NCBI RefSeq assembly: GCF_019925205.1
Contig: NC_083560.1
Coordinates: 98,298,083 to 98,362,082 of the forward strand
Direction of reading: 5' to 3'
Source of the DNA: Metopolophium dirhodum
Taxonomy: Eukaryota > Arthropoda > Insecta > Hemiptera > Aphididae
DNA length: 64,000 nucleotides
Part shown: piece after piece, positions 34,587 to 44,507 of the stretch
Numbering within the stretch: position 1 is the stretch's first letter
How the letters are laid out: each line of letters opens with the position of its first letter
Notes under the pieces: generated by a model
The model's input: only the letters and a program-made list of their open reading frames with translations
What the model was told of the DNA's origin: nothing
The model's database searches: none
Program-made: the position numbers and the translations under genes

Positions 34587-35890
34587 TTAGGAGTGATTGT
34601 GAATTTTCAGTACAGACGTTGGCAAAGCCTTTATTTTGTAATTACAGAATATATAATCCCCAGGATTGCTATTATAGGAGTTTTCCAACTGTAATTGAAT
34701 AATCAAAACTTTGTTGGTAATTTTTGGATCAACCTGAACATTATGAGGTTTAGCCTTGTTACAACTTAAACATGAAGTCCAGGTTTTTGGACGTTCGAAA
34801 TCCATAAGTGTTTTTAACTCATACGTTTATTCGAATCATTTTTTATGGGTACTCGCATAATATTTGATTGAAATTCTTGGACATTTTTACAAGAACATAC
34901 AATGCAAGTTTTAATATAAACACCCTTGAACGAAACGATATCATTAATTTGATTACTTTTATTCAAAATTGATTGTAAGAAGTTGGGTATTGTTATGTTA
35001 TTATTTGTTGCAAACGTATACTCGTGTCCAGCGAAAAGCATAAATTCTCGCAAATCTTGCAATCTGTTTGCCCAGTAATTATTGATCATCACGTTCAAGA
35101 TATGATCTGGTGGAAGTTTTTTTATTTGATTCCTCAATGTTGGATTTGATAACAGTAAGAGGAATGTAACCGCTGCAAATGAGTTGTAACCGTCTTCTGG
35201 GAACCCTCTGAGATTGGATATGTTATTTGCTGGATCATTATTCTGTTGAACTTCTAAAACTTCTCTTGGAATAGCCCAAACCTGTTCAACATGGTTATGA
35301 TCACGGCAACCCGTGGCGGGAAGACAATAACCTACCAAGTCGGGTCTAAATTTTTGTCTCAAGAAGTTGTATTGCAAGATTGCTAGTGTATCTGCAACAA
35401 CTTTAAAAGTATCATAATTTATTAGGTGTAGGCCATTCAGAGAAGTGACTCTAGATAGGGCTACATATATTTGTCCCTTTGCAAAATTGTGCACCCCTGC
35501 GTCAATGACTACAGTCTTTAAGCTAATGCCTTGACTTTTGTGTACGGTTATAGCATAGCTCAAGATCAAAGAAAACTGCTCTCTATTGACGTAAACGCCA
35601 GTTGATATTTCAAAAGTGACCCTTATCCGTTCAATTCCATGGATTTCTCCACTCAATAATCTAACATTGACTTTTTCAACCTCACCGGTTACAGATCTTG
35701 TAATTGAGTCTACTACACATAGAGTTCCATTAACTAATCCAAGTGAAGTATCAATATTACGTCGGATCATGACTTTTGCATTTTATTTAATCGTGATTTT
35801 CTTGGGCAAACCAGCCGTGACAGACGAGTCTTCATTTTTTTCTAATTTCATTTACGTAATGAATGCTCTCCTGTTATAGCGTTAATAACA
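34587..35890 (-). pseudogene. Pif1-type helicase C-terminal half with ubiquitin-protease-like tail
   Basis: The open frame 35770-34814 has Pif1/RecD-type late helicase motifs: VMIRRN...GLVNGT, SYAITVHKSQG (motif V-like) and IYVALSRVTSLNGL (motif VI). Then comes a tail with RGFPEDGYNSFAA and paired Cys (CIVCSC, and CLSCNKAKPH in the adjoining frame 34805-34587). That layout recalls a ubiquitin-specific protease fold, but the catalytic Cys of such enzymes is not visible. Upstream, TAGLPKKITIK is separated from the rest by an in-frame TAA. Pif1 helicases joined to other domains occur in Helitron-like elements, so this is taken as a relic of one; no Helitron ends were found. Confidence 0.7.
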
Positions 35891-36620
35891 CTACTAAACA
35901 GCTCACAATTGTCAAAATAAAATATAAATGTTTATAATTATTATATAATATATAATTATTAATTATAAATTTATATTAATAATACAATTATTTAATAATA
36001 ATTATTATTAATATAGTATTAAAATAGTAATAATAGGTACATATTTACGTAGCTGTTGTTTTGTAACAATAAATCGCGTAAAATAACGTATGTAATAATG
36101 TAAATGCACGAGACCTCGGTATCGCAACAACGCGAGTACTTAAAAATATTTTATAATTTAATAAAAATAAATAATAATTAATAATAATTCTGCAAACGTA
36201 AAACGTACCTGCTAATGTCAATCATACGAATTTGTGACAAAAAAATTATACTTATTGTAACAGCAAAATTTACAAATCGTAGTATGTTCCACGGCGTTCG
36301 CAGAGTGAATAGAATAGCCATAAAATAGTTAGGTCAAACAGTCGGTGTGCTGTTTATTATCGGTGTTACTTATGCACAGAAAGGAGTCTCTAGCGAGACT
36401 CTTCGATTATACTAGTGTTTGTCTAGTAATAATTTAGATTTGGCCGATTTAAGACTATTATGTGTGTAGTACGGAAATTTGGATATTTTAGGGACTGCTA
36501 AAAGGTATAGTAAATAATATTACTTTAAAATAAAATTGTAAATATTTTTTTCTTATATATTCGCTAAATTATAATGTTATACCTATATGTTTAACTGTAT
36601 TAACTAGGTATAAATAATTA
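35891..36620. other. AT-rich DNA, no gene seen
   Basis: Contains TAATAATTAT-type low complexity up to about 36200, then mixed sequence without an open frame or known repeat end. Confidence 0.45.
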
Positions 36621-36625
36621 TAATT

Positions 36626-38930
36626 TTTTTTTTTTTTTTTATTAATGATAAGGCTTCAACAACTAAGGTTATTAGCCTGCAGAAGGTTATAACAATGTAA
36701 AATTATAAATATTTACAACTTATTGTTTAAATGTGTATAATAAAAAAAATTTGTATATAGCTTCTGTGTTTTCTTCGCTGAGGGCAAGTCGGAGAGAAGA
36801 TGAATTTTTGAATATTTTCCGAGCTACGGCGTATTTTGGACATCTAGTGACAATGTGGTCGATCGACAGGTCCACGTTGCATGCGTCACATTGTGGAGCA
36901 GGTTCCTTGGTGATGAGGAATGAGTGGGTGAGATGAGTGTGGCCTATTCTGGCACGGGTTATAATGACCTTATCCCTTCTTTTGAGGTTACAGGAGAAGT
37001 TCCATTTTTTTATAGAGGGCTTGATATTTCTCAGTTTATTTGAAAGAGGGACGCTGGTCCATTTTGTTTGCCATGTGTCAGAGATTTTGGTGTTAATAAT
37101 GTCGAGCAACTCTGAGGATGTAGTTAGGTTTATTTTTAAGGCATTATGAGGAAGTGTGGCTTCATTTGCGGATTTATCTGCTCTTTCATTGCCAGAAATG
37201 CCGACGTGAGAGGGGACCCACATGAAAGAGAAAGTTTTGTTAGAGATAGATATCAGTTTTTGGATGTGTTGTACAAGTTCATTCTTGGAGTATGGATTCG
37301 AGATAGATATTAAAGCACTCAGAGAGTCACCTATGATGGTGAAAGAATCCGAACTTGAGGAGGAGGCGATTTTCAGTGCTTCAAAGATGGCGTAAGTTTC
37401 TGCTGTGTAGATATTAGTGCTAGGAGGGAGTGAGAATTTATGATTTTCATGACCTATGATTGTTGCAAAGCCCACTCCATTAGAATTTTTGGATGCATCA
37501 GTGTATATGTGTGTGCTGCTGGAGTATTGTTGGGACATTATTTCCGAGAAGAGATTGCGGATGATAGTGCTGTCAGTGGAGTGTTTGCAGTAGTTGGTGA
37601 GTTGAGTGTTGATATTCGGAGACCACAGCCAAGGGGGCGACGGACGTTGTACTTTGCTCAATGTTTGAGTTTGAAGGCTGAGGTTATCACTGATAATTTT
37701 GAAATATTCAAAAATAGTTTTCCTGTTGTTGGCTGAGTTGTAGGAGAGAGGATTATGAAGTATCTTACTGGCTATATGATTGGGCATACTTTTGATTCTT
37801 GATATGAATTTAAGTATCTGGGTATGATGTCTAAGTTCAAGAGGCAGTTCACCAGCATTACACAAGATACTATCTATCGGGCTAGTCCTAAAAGCACCAG
37901 TTGCCAGACGTATACCTTGATTGTGTATCGGATTAATGGTGTTGAGAGCATTACTTTTTGCGGAATTGTAGATTATAGCACCGTAGTCGATTACCGAGAG
38001 AATAAGAGACTTGTAAATTCTGAGAAGGCTTTTTGTCTCAGATCCCCATGTATTGTTTCCGAGTGTTTTTATAATTTTCATTCTTGATAAACAGTCTGCT
38101 TTGAGTTTTTTCAAGTGCGGGCGCCAGCTTAGTTTATCATCAAACGTGAGACCCAGAATTCGAATATTGCTGGTAAATGTCAGAGGGGTATTCATGAAAG
38201 TGATAAGAGGTAGAGGGTCTTTTCTCCTTTTATTGAAGATGATGCATTGAGTTTTAGAGGGAGAAAACGAAAAACCTGATTCTGTTGACCATTTGGTGAG
38301 GGCGTTCAGTGACAGTTGAAGGAAATGGGAGGTTGTTTCGATGTGAGACCCACTGCAGTAAATATTGCAATCATCAGCGAAAAGAGTGTATTTCACGGGT
38401 TTAGGGAGACTCTTACAGATGTCATTTATGACGACTAAGAAAAGAGTCACGCTAAGTGCAGATCCTTGAGGCAGTCCATTAACAATATCATGAGAGGAAG
38501 ATAGGTGGTTATTGATTTTTACACAAAACTTACGATTGGCTAGAAAATTTTTTATAAATTCTAGGAGGTTTCCGTTGAGGTCCCAACTGTGAAGTAATGA
38601 TAGCACTCTGTTTTTCCATACGGTATCATATGCTTTTTTTATGTCAAGGGCTATTGTAATAAGGTGCTGGTTGCTCCTAAAGGAGGAACAGATATCTGTG
38701 TGTATTAAGGATAGCGCATCAAGTGTCGAGTGGTTACGTCTAAAGCCGCATTGCTCTTTGGCGAGGTGGTTTTCTGATTCTAGGACCCAAATTAAACGTT
38801 TATTTATCATTTTTTCAAGGAGTTTGCTTAAAGTGCTAATCAGCGATATTGGTCTGTAATTTTCAATTTCAAATTTGGTTTTACCCGGTTTAGGGATGGG
38901 TATTACATTAGCGTTTCGCCTTATAATTAT
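36626..38930 (-). mobile_element. 5'-truncated non-LTR retrotransposon (LINE) with poly(A)
   Basis: On the minus strand the ORF2 end is followed by a short 3' region and an A run (T run on the plus strand, about 36626-36641). The other end stops inside the reverse transcriptase N-terminal region near 38930. TTATAATT is found at both edges and may be the target duplication. Sequence next to both edges resembles 39070-39120, which serves as an unoccupied relative. All this is typical of target-primed LINE insertion with 5' truncation. Confidence 0.85.
36720..38930 (-). pseudogene. LINE ORF2 C-terminal part: reverse transcriptase and RNase H
   Basis: The frame is open from the truncation point to TAA at 36720. 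Reverse transcriptase blocks are clear: IPIPKPGK...YRPISLIS, ALDIKKAYDTV, NGLPQGSALS and FADD at the active site. RNase H follows with IYTDASKNSNGVGFA, ETYAIFEAL, IGDSLSAL and WVPSHVGISGNERAD. A Cys/His cluster (CDACNVDLSIDHIVTRC) is near the C-terminus. RT plus RNase H in one ORF fits the I/Loa/Jockey-group LINEs; I cannot fix the clade. The endonuclease and ORF1 are absent. No stop interrupts the remaining ~735 codons, so the insertion is likely young. Confidence 0.9.
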
Positions 38931-38935
38931 TTTGA

Positions 38936-39180
38936 TTTATTTATTTACGATAGGGACTGTGGTATACATATAAATATACATTTTACTATATTCAATTATA
39001 ATATATAACTATAAAGATTTTTATTTATTTATTTTTTTATGATTTAAAGTGACGTGGTATTTATACATTTTTAACTGTATTACCTATAAATAATTATAAT
39101 TATTTTGACTTATTTATGATTTAAAATTACTTATTATAATATTATATAATACGTTTTTACATTATATTACATTTTTTTTT
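38936..39180. other. AT-rich spacer, no gene seen
   Basis: The T-rich segment around 39070-39120 resembles the LINE target site flanks. Confidence 0.45.
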
Positions 39181-39189
39181 TTACTATTA

Positions 39190-39262
39190 ATTTTCGCCGA
39201 AATGGTCACTCGCCGAAACGGACATTGTCGAATTGACATATCGCCGAAACGTCCTAGATCCC
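39190..39262. repeat. tcgccgaaa-type repeat, likely transposon end
   Basis: Repeats of cgccgaaa with cgtcctagatcc. A related block (tggcggcgaaatgtcctagaccc) lies at 58255-58325. Probably ends of one dispersed family. Confidence 0.55.
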
Positions 39263-39624
39263 CTTACGACATTTAGTAGCGGTGTCGACAACACCGTCAC
39301 ATACAGTTCGGATGTACTTTCCTGAAAATAATTCCATTGATTAGACAAAACTTGAATATTTTACAAATATATCCTTAAATATTTGTAACGAGACAAACTC
39401 GAACGCCCTAAGACCGTTCGCTAAACCCTAACCTCAAAATATAAAACGATACCATGAAGTCAACCCTCCGTCTCTGGTCAGTGCCACTGACGAGCAACAA
39501 TAACTCTGTATGATGCCAACACCTATGTAAATAAAATGTAAATAAAAGAAATGTAACTAACCAATAAATATTGTAAATCCAACTAACACATTCCCCCCGT
39601 AGGCAAAACAGAAACGAAATCATC

Positions 39625-40326
39625 ATGCCTGTCCATGTCAGAATCCCGTTAGACCGCATCAAGCAATCCATCAACAAAATCGAACTGACCCACATAGATC
39701 GATTTCTCACTGGTGATCAGAAAAAACGTGTTGCTCGGTTCTACCGAGAAGAAGCTGCGAAAAGAACTCGCTACGTACTAGAACCTGTATGGAACATCCC
39801 TGAATCTGTCCAATTGGTCAAAGCTCGTCAACCAGAACCATTCGTAGAACCGACCACTGCAGAACCAGAGGAAGTGCTAGAAGTTATGCCCGAAGAAATA
39901 TCCATTCCCCAAGACAACCATGTACCTACAGAAAAGCATGAGGAACCAGACGTCTCCTCATCACCTGACACGATCGTTACCGATAGCGATGACATCGAAC
40001 CAGTCGACACCGAAGCTCTTGAAGTCGGAACGTCACCGTTAAGTGAGCTCAGCTCTGACAGCAGCCACGTAAGTAGTCCCGAATCAGACCCAGTTCAAGA
40101 CCGACTCACGCAGTTATTCCAGAACAATAAAGGGTCATATAACCATTTCAAGAAAGAGGTCCTCACCATGAGAAAATTCACCAAAGACTTCGGAGACATC
40201 TCAAACACACAGTTAAAGAAGCTAATCTATCAAGTAGAACAAGGCAGATCAAAGACCTTCGAAAACAACACCAGCAATAAACAAATGAAAAACCATACAA
40301 CTACCGATATTGATAACGACCATTGA
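39625..40326 (+). CDS. Last ORF of the deleted LTR element, unknown function
   Basis: The 233-residue frame starts ATGCCTGTCC shortly after ttccccccgtag (39593-39604), a good splice acceptor, and ends just before a polypurine tract and the 3' LTR. The N-terminal ~65 residues are basic and helical-looking. The middle is acidic and Pro/Ser-rich (PEEISIPQDNHVPTE...), and the end is again basic. There is no transmembrane segment, so it is not a usual env. Its place between the (deleted) pol and the 3' LTR suggests a third ORF made from spliced RNA. I do not recognise the family. Confidence 0.55.
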   Translation: MPVHVRIPLDRIKQSINKIELTHIDRFLTGDQKKRVARFYREEAAKRTRYVLEPVWNIPESVQLVKARQPEPFVEPTTAEPEEVLEVMPEEISIPQDNHVPTEKHEEPDVSSSPDTIVTDSDDIEPVDTEALEVGTSPLSELSSDSSHVSSPESDPVQDRLTQLFQNNKGSYNHFKKEVLTMRKFTKDFGDISNTQLKKLIYQVEQGRSKTFENNTSNKQMKNHTTTDIDNDH

Positions 40327-40393
40327 ACCATGTTTTTATTTTATTTTTCTTATGCCTCAAATCCTCGACGTATAATGAAAATAAAAATAAAAT

Positions 40394-40405
40394 AAAAAAG
40401 GGGAC
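40394..40405 (+). promoter_or_regulatory. Polypurine tract of the LTR element
   Basis: aaaaaaggggac lies two bases before the 3' LTR start at 40408. Confidence 0.65.
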
Positions 40406-41133
40406 TATGTAACGAGACAAACTCGAACGCCCTAAGCCCGTAGCGCACTCTCGTTACCAGTCGTCATCAATTATATATTAACTACCGTGACGCGCTCTCG
40501 CGCAGTAATTATGCGCGGAACACCACAACAGCCGTTCCCGACGTCCGTCAGAACGCGTGCATACCGCAACTCCGATATCACCGGTACGCCGCCCGCAAAG
40601 GAAAGCTCATTTTCAGACAAAACCCCGTAACGTAAAACCCTTTCGAAAGCACCATAAAAATCAGCAGAACGTAAAGAATACGATGCATATTTTACATTGG
40701 TTTTAAGTTACGCGGAAAAACACGAAGTCATTAAAAGTGTTTTACCTGTTTTACCCACCACGAAGAGGACCCAAGTAGCATATATACTACCCAGAAAACG
40801 CTGTCACAGCACCAAACTCCCCGCCGAGTACAGTATATCAGCAAGCCGGACGAGTTTTATACTCGTTACACATGGATGTGCATATAGTCTTGCCCGGCAC
40901 CTCCCGTTTACCATCGCGCCGTCAGAGTGTGTGTATTAACACGATACCGCGGACAACCTGTCGCCACGTTACACGCCGCCGCCACCAGAGCAGAGCCAGT
41001 CGTCGTAACCAGACCATCATCATTCACAAGCCGAACGTCAACAGAAGTCGTTGTTTGCCGCCAAGCCCGCCATTCGAGCCGAGTCACTTGCCGTCAACTG
41101 CCACCAACAGCAATAAGTCGCGTACGTCATTAG

Positions 41134-43186
41134 TAGACCGCGGATTATATGCAGTGAAAATACTCTATTATATGCATGCAAATATGCAGCATAAAATACA
41201 GAAATATGCATAGACTATGTTAAAATATGCACTAAGAATTAAATTTAAAAACAATATGAAAAAATTATGGTGATGAAATTTATTAACAAAAAAATTATTA
41301 TATATATTTATGTAAATTTATTTAGAACTGTAGTTCTCGTAGCAGTATATTACTAAATGTTGCTCCAAGTGGTCCATTGTAAAACTATGGCGCTTGTCAT
41401 CCAAAATAAGTTTAAATGCAGAAAATGACCGTTCAACATCACAGGACGTCACAGGACAGTATTTAAACTTAGAAGCCATGTTGCTCGTTATTGTATTGGG
41501 GAGTACAGTACTTGTGCCATTAATGTAAGCGTCGATCATACTTAGGGAATCATATCCGGGATTTTTGTTCAGTAATCGAGTAATCTTTGTTTTGATTTTT
41601 TCTGAAAATACGTCAGGCAGTTCAGATGCTGTTGTTAATAATCCCTCCATAACTTTTAATGAATTGTGTAGTAACAAGTTTCTTGCTTCTAGACTTGTAA
41701 TTAGTTCTGGTATTTTAGAAAAATGTGTAAAAATCAGATTTAAATCATGTTGTATTGACGAGGTTTCAAATGCTTCCTTGGCATCACGGATTGATAAGGC
41801 GTCAGAACTTTTAAATTGGTTAATTATCCCTTTTATTTCCATGAAATGTTCACTGTAGAAGCAAGCACTTTTGATCCAAGTGCCCCATCGCGTAATGACA
41901 GGTTCTGGTGGAAGTGGTAAAGTCGGCAATTGTTCCCTGTACGTTTGTATTCGCGATGGTGCTTTCATGAATACTTTTTTCACGGCAGAAATAAGTTTGT
42001 TCACACTCAAAAACTCATTTCGAATTTCTTCAGCAAAGCGGTGAATAGCATGAGCAAAGCAAGTTACGTGGATCAAGTTCGAATAGAAAATTTTGAGGGC
42101 TACTCCAGCTTTAGTCATGTATGGAGCTGCATCAGAAATAAAAATGCAAACTCTCTCAGCAATAGAAGTATCGACAAAAAATGCGGTGATACTGTCGTTT
42201 ATAAATCGAGCTATAGTTGAATGGTTGACTTTTTCAAGTGCTTTAGAAGCAATGAGATATGCTGGAGAAGGTTCTAGGGATAATTTTCCAATAAATAAAT
42301 TCGCGATATAACGCCCACACGAATCTGTAGTCTCATCTGCCGAAATCCAAATTAGGTTTTTTCCAATTTCATTCCTAATTTTTTCCAAGATATTTCTATA
42401 AACGTCTATAATGTAATTTTTCCTTAAAGTAGATTCGTCGGGTATGTTTTGATTCGTGCAATATTTTTTCAGAAAACTACGGAATTTCGGATTACTTAGT
42501 TTTTTCAAAGGAATGTTACTCGCTATTAATGCCTCGCATAAATCATTGTTGAAATTATCCTTGCGTGTTATACTGTTAGTACGAGGCTGTGATATAAGCG
42601 CCTGGCTACCAGAAGTATGGGTTGTCTTACTTTTTTTTTCAGAGGCTGCTATATGAGTTGCTGTTCGTATATGCTGGACAATTTGAAACTTCTTTGAACA
42701 CGGCACTTTTTTCTCACATATCTGGCAGTACACAACCATTCCGTCAGTAGTAAACGTCCCTGGATATTCATTTATCCAAACATGAATACGCGTATTTTTA
42801 ATAGGAGGCATCTTATAAAATAAATGTATATCTTAACGTGTACGATTTGGTGATTCACGAGAGACTGAAATGTGACCATAAAAATAAATACGAATTGATT
42901 TTGTTCGAGGCACGTGCAAACGATTAAATGATATCTTATCGAGTTTTCGATAAGATATATAAATAACGACAGCAGTAGAAACTACTCCGGTCAATTAGTT
43001 CGGTCGGTATGTATTAGATGTCTATATAGTATGCGTTTTAACACATTTAATCAGTGTGTTTTTTGTTTAAAAATACAATTATATGCAATTTACATCGTGA
43101 TCAATGAAATATGCATACTTGGTAAAAAAATACGATTATATGCAAATGCATATGCAGATATGCAAATGCATATAATCCGCGGTCTA
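41134..43186 (-). mobile_element. Apparently intact hAT transposon
   Basis: The ends share the 20-bp inverted repeat TAGACCGCGGATTATATGCA and are flanked by a perfect 8-bp duplication GTCATTAG (41126-41133 and 43187-43194). Both subterminal zones contain many ATATGCA / ATGCAAAT motifs. The element is 2053 bp with one transposase gene that has no break. It sits inside the 3' LTR above, so it arrived later. Confidence 0.94.
41318..42811 (-). CDS. hAT transposase (BED/CGGBP1-like zinc finger, C-terminal hAT domain)
   Basis: A single-exon frame of 497 residues runs from ATG at 42811 to 41318. The N-terminus has a zinc finger, CQIC...HIRTATH, preceded by NEYPGTF and resembling the CGGBP1-type finger. 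The middle holds the RNase H-like core, with [10 protein letters not shown] and [14 protein letters not shown] regions. The C-terminus has the conserved hAT dimerisation segment ([25 protein letters not shown]). The protein would cut and paste the element with 8-bp duplications. With open frame, intact ends and clean duplication this is the best candidate for an active gene in the window. Confidence 0.92.
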   Translation of the reverse strand: MPPIKNTRIHVWINEYPGTFTTDGMVVYCQICEKKVPCSKKFQIVQHIRTATHIAASEKKSKTTHTSGSQALISQPRTNSITRKDNFNNDLCEALIASNIPLKKLSNPKFRSFLKKYCTNQNIPDESTLRKNYIIDVYRNILEKIRNEIGKNLIWISADETTDSCGRYIANLFIGKLSLEPSPAYLIASKALEKVNHSTIARFINDSITAFFVDTSIAERVCIFISDAAPYMTKAGVALKIFYSNLIHVTCFAHAIHRFAEEIRNEFLSVNKLISAVKKVFMKAPSRIQTYREQLPTLPLPPEPVITRWGTWIKSACFYSEHFMEIKGIINQFKSSDALSIRDAKEAFETSSIQHDLNLIFTHFSKIPELITSLEARNLLLHNSLKVMEGLLTTASELPDVFSEKIKTKITRLLNKNPGYDSLSMIDAYINGTSTVLPNTITSNMASKFKYCPVTSCDVERSFSAFKLILDDKRHSFTMDHLEQHLVIYCYENYSSK

Positions 43187-44287
43187 GTCATTAGGTTACC
43201 TGAACGGAACCACTGGACCTCTATTCGCACCCTGAGACCTTTGTGTTTATACGCTGCCGTCAGAGCCGAGCCTATACACACCGTTGCTTCAACAAAACCG
43301 TGAGTTTAATTGTTACATTTCCACCCCTTATATGTAAACCCATAATAAACTATTTTTATTGTAAACTCTCCGGAGTATAATTGAAATTGATATAAAAGAA
43401 AATAATGTTATAAAACATATATTTTGTATCAAAATAAGATGATGAGCATATTGGTTCAAAATAAATAAACGAAAATAATTACCAACCAATAGCGTTTCAT
43501 TACATATTATACTAATATATCCTTACAACTTCTGACGGCGTTGACTGAAACACCTCTGATTCCTGAAAATAATGCGATTGATTAGACAAAACTTATAATT
43601 ATTATTAACGTTATCTTTAAATATTATACTAATATATACTTACAACGTTGGACGGTCGCAACGGTGGAGCCGCGCGGCTGGGGGATTGTTGCCGACGGAC
43701 CTCCTGAAAATTATTCGTTTAATTAGATTTATCAATTTCGAAAACTAGAATATTTTTTCTAATTTTTTATTAATGTATACTTATAACGTTGGGCGGTGGC
43801 GCCGCTTGGCTGGGGGATCGTTGCCGACGGAACTCTTGAAAATTATTCGTTTAATTAGATTTATATAGAAATGTATTTAATTTATTTTTAAAAATATTAA
43901 TATATCCTTACGTTCGACGACAGCCGTTATGCTGTGGAACGGGATCTGGAGATGGGCCTGGAAAATAACTCTCCTGTGCCACCTCCTCGCCGCCTGACCA
44001 TCATCACGACCACTGCCAACGCCGCCTCCACCGCCCAACCACCACCACTGGGCTTGGCTACAATATAAATTACAATTATATATACATAAAATCAAGACTG
44101 TTATTAAAGAGTATATAAAGTAAACACTCACCGCAATCCCGGGAGAGGTGTCCCTCTTTTCCGCAGTTGTAACATTCTGACACCGGTAGATATCATTTCT
44201 AATTTTATACAATATATATATTAACCAAATGTATGCTTACGTCGGCCACGGTCTTCGCTCTTCCCTATATACACTTGGCAGCTGCCA

Positions 44288-44504
44288 CTTATATTATATA
44301 TATTACTAATTCTAAAGTTAATAAATAAAAATAAATAAAGAAAGTTGAAAAAAACAATTGATTGGTCTGTATTATTATGTTGGTGATATTATAAAATATT
44401 AAATTCGTTTAACAAAAAGCATGTGGTGCACACTAAAACTAAGCAACGGTTTTCTTCGCAAATGTATATGGTATAACAATTTACATTATAATATTAATTG
44501 ATAG
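44288..44504. other. Spacer, no gene seen
   Basis: AT-rich DNA, possibly upstream intron of the zinc-knuckle copy. Confidence 0.35.
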
Positions 44505-44507
44505 GAA

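Larger units (their letters stand above)
39384..43504 (+). mobile_element. LTR element with internal deletion, inserted in an intron
   Basis: The left edge is TGTAACGAGAC; the right edge is gtttcattaca. TATT is duplicated outside both (39380-39383 and 43505-43508). Removing the element joins ccttaaa-TATT-atactaatatat, which matches the sister intron at 43610-43637 almost base for base. Only the first ~30 bp of the 5' LTR remain before internal sequence. The 3' LTR is complete but contains a hAT. Only one ORF is left, so the copy is not autonomous. Confidence 0.85.
40408..43504 (+). repeat. 3' LTR, ~1.04 kb, carrying a hAT insertion
   Basis: It starts TGTAACGAGACAAACTCG, identical to the stub at 39384-39412, and ends with ttaca. 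Without the hAT (41134-43186) and one 8-bp duplication it is about 1036 bp. It is GC-richer than the flanks. Confidence 0.8.
39268..44287 (-). pseudogene. Multi-exon CCHC zinc-knuckle gene or gene copy, interrupted by an LTR element
   Basis: Seven small exons with GT-AG style junctions are read on the minus strand: 44287-44241, 44176-44132, 44057-43911, 43835-43786, 43703-43644, 43562-43527 and 39321-39268. The second encodes a CCHC knuckle (CYNCGKEGHLSRDC) in frame with the first. The third starts AKPSGGG but its Gly-rich continuation is out of frame. Exons four and five are near duplicates, and exon four has a mutated donor (ATAAGT for GTAAGT). Knuckle plus Gly-rich sequence recalls CNBP- or Vasa-type RNA-binding proteins. 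The last intron contains the element 39384-43504. More likely a decayed copy than a working gene. Confidence 0.5.

Noticed and set aside
43311..43317. gttaca at 43312-43317 as the right end of the intron LTR element
   Set aside because: No target duplication fits there, while the end at 43504 gives TATT on both sides and rebuilds the sister intron.
39268..44287. Aphid 'bicycle'-type effector gene from the micro-exons
   Set aside because: Small exons fit, but the readable exon is a CCHC knuckle with Gly-rich continuation, and no CYC-type motif pair or signal peptide was found.
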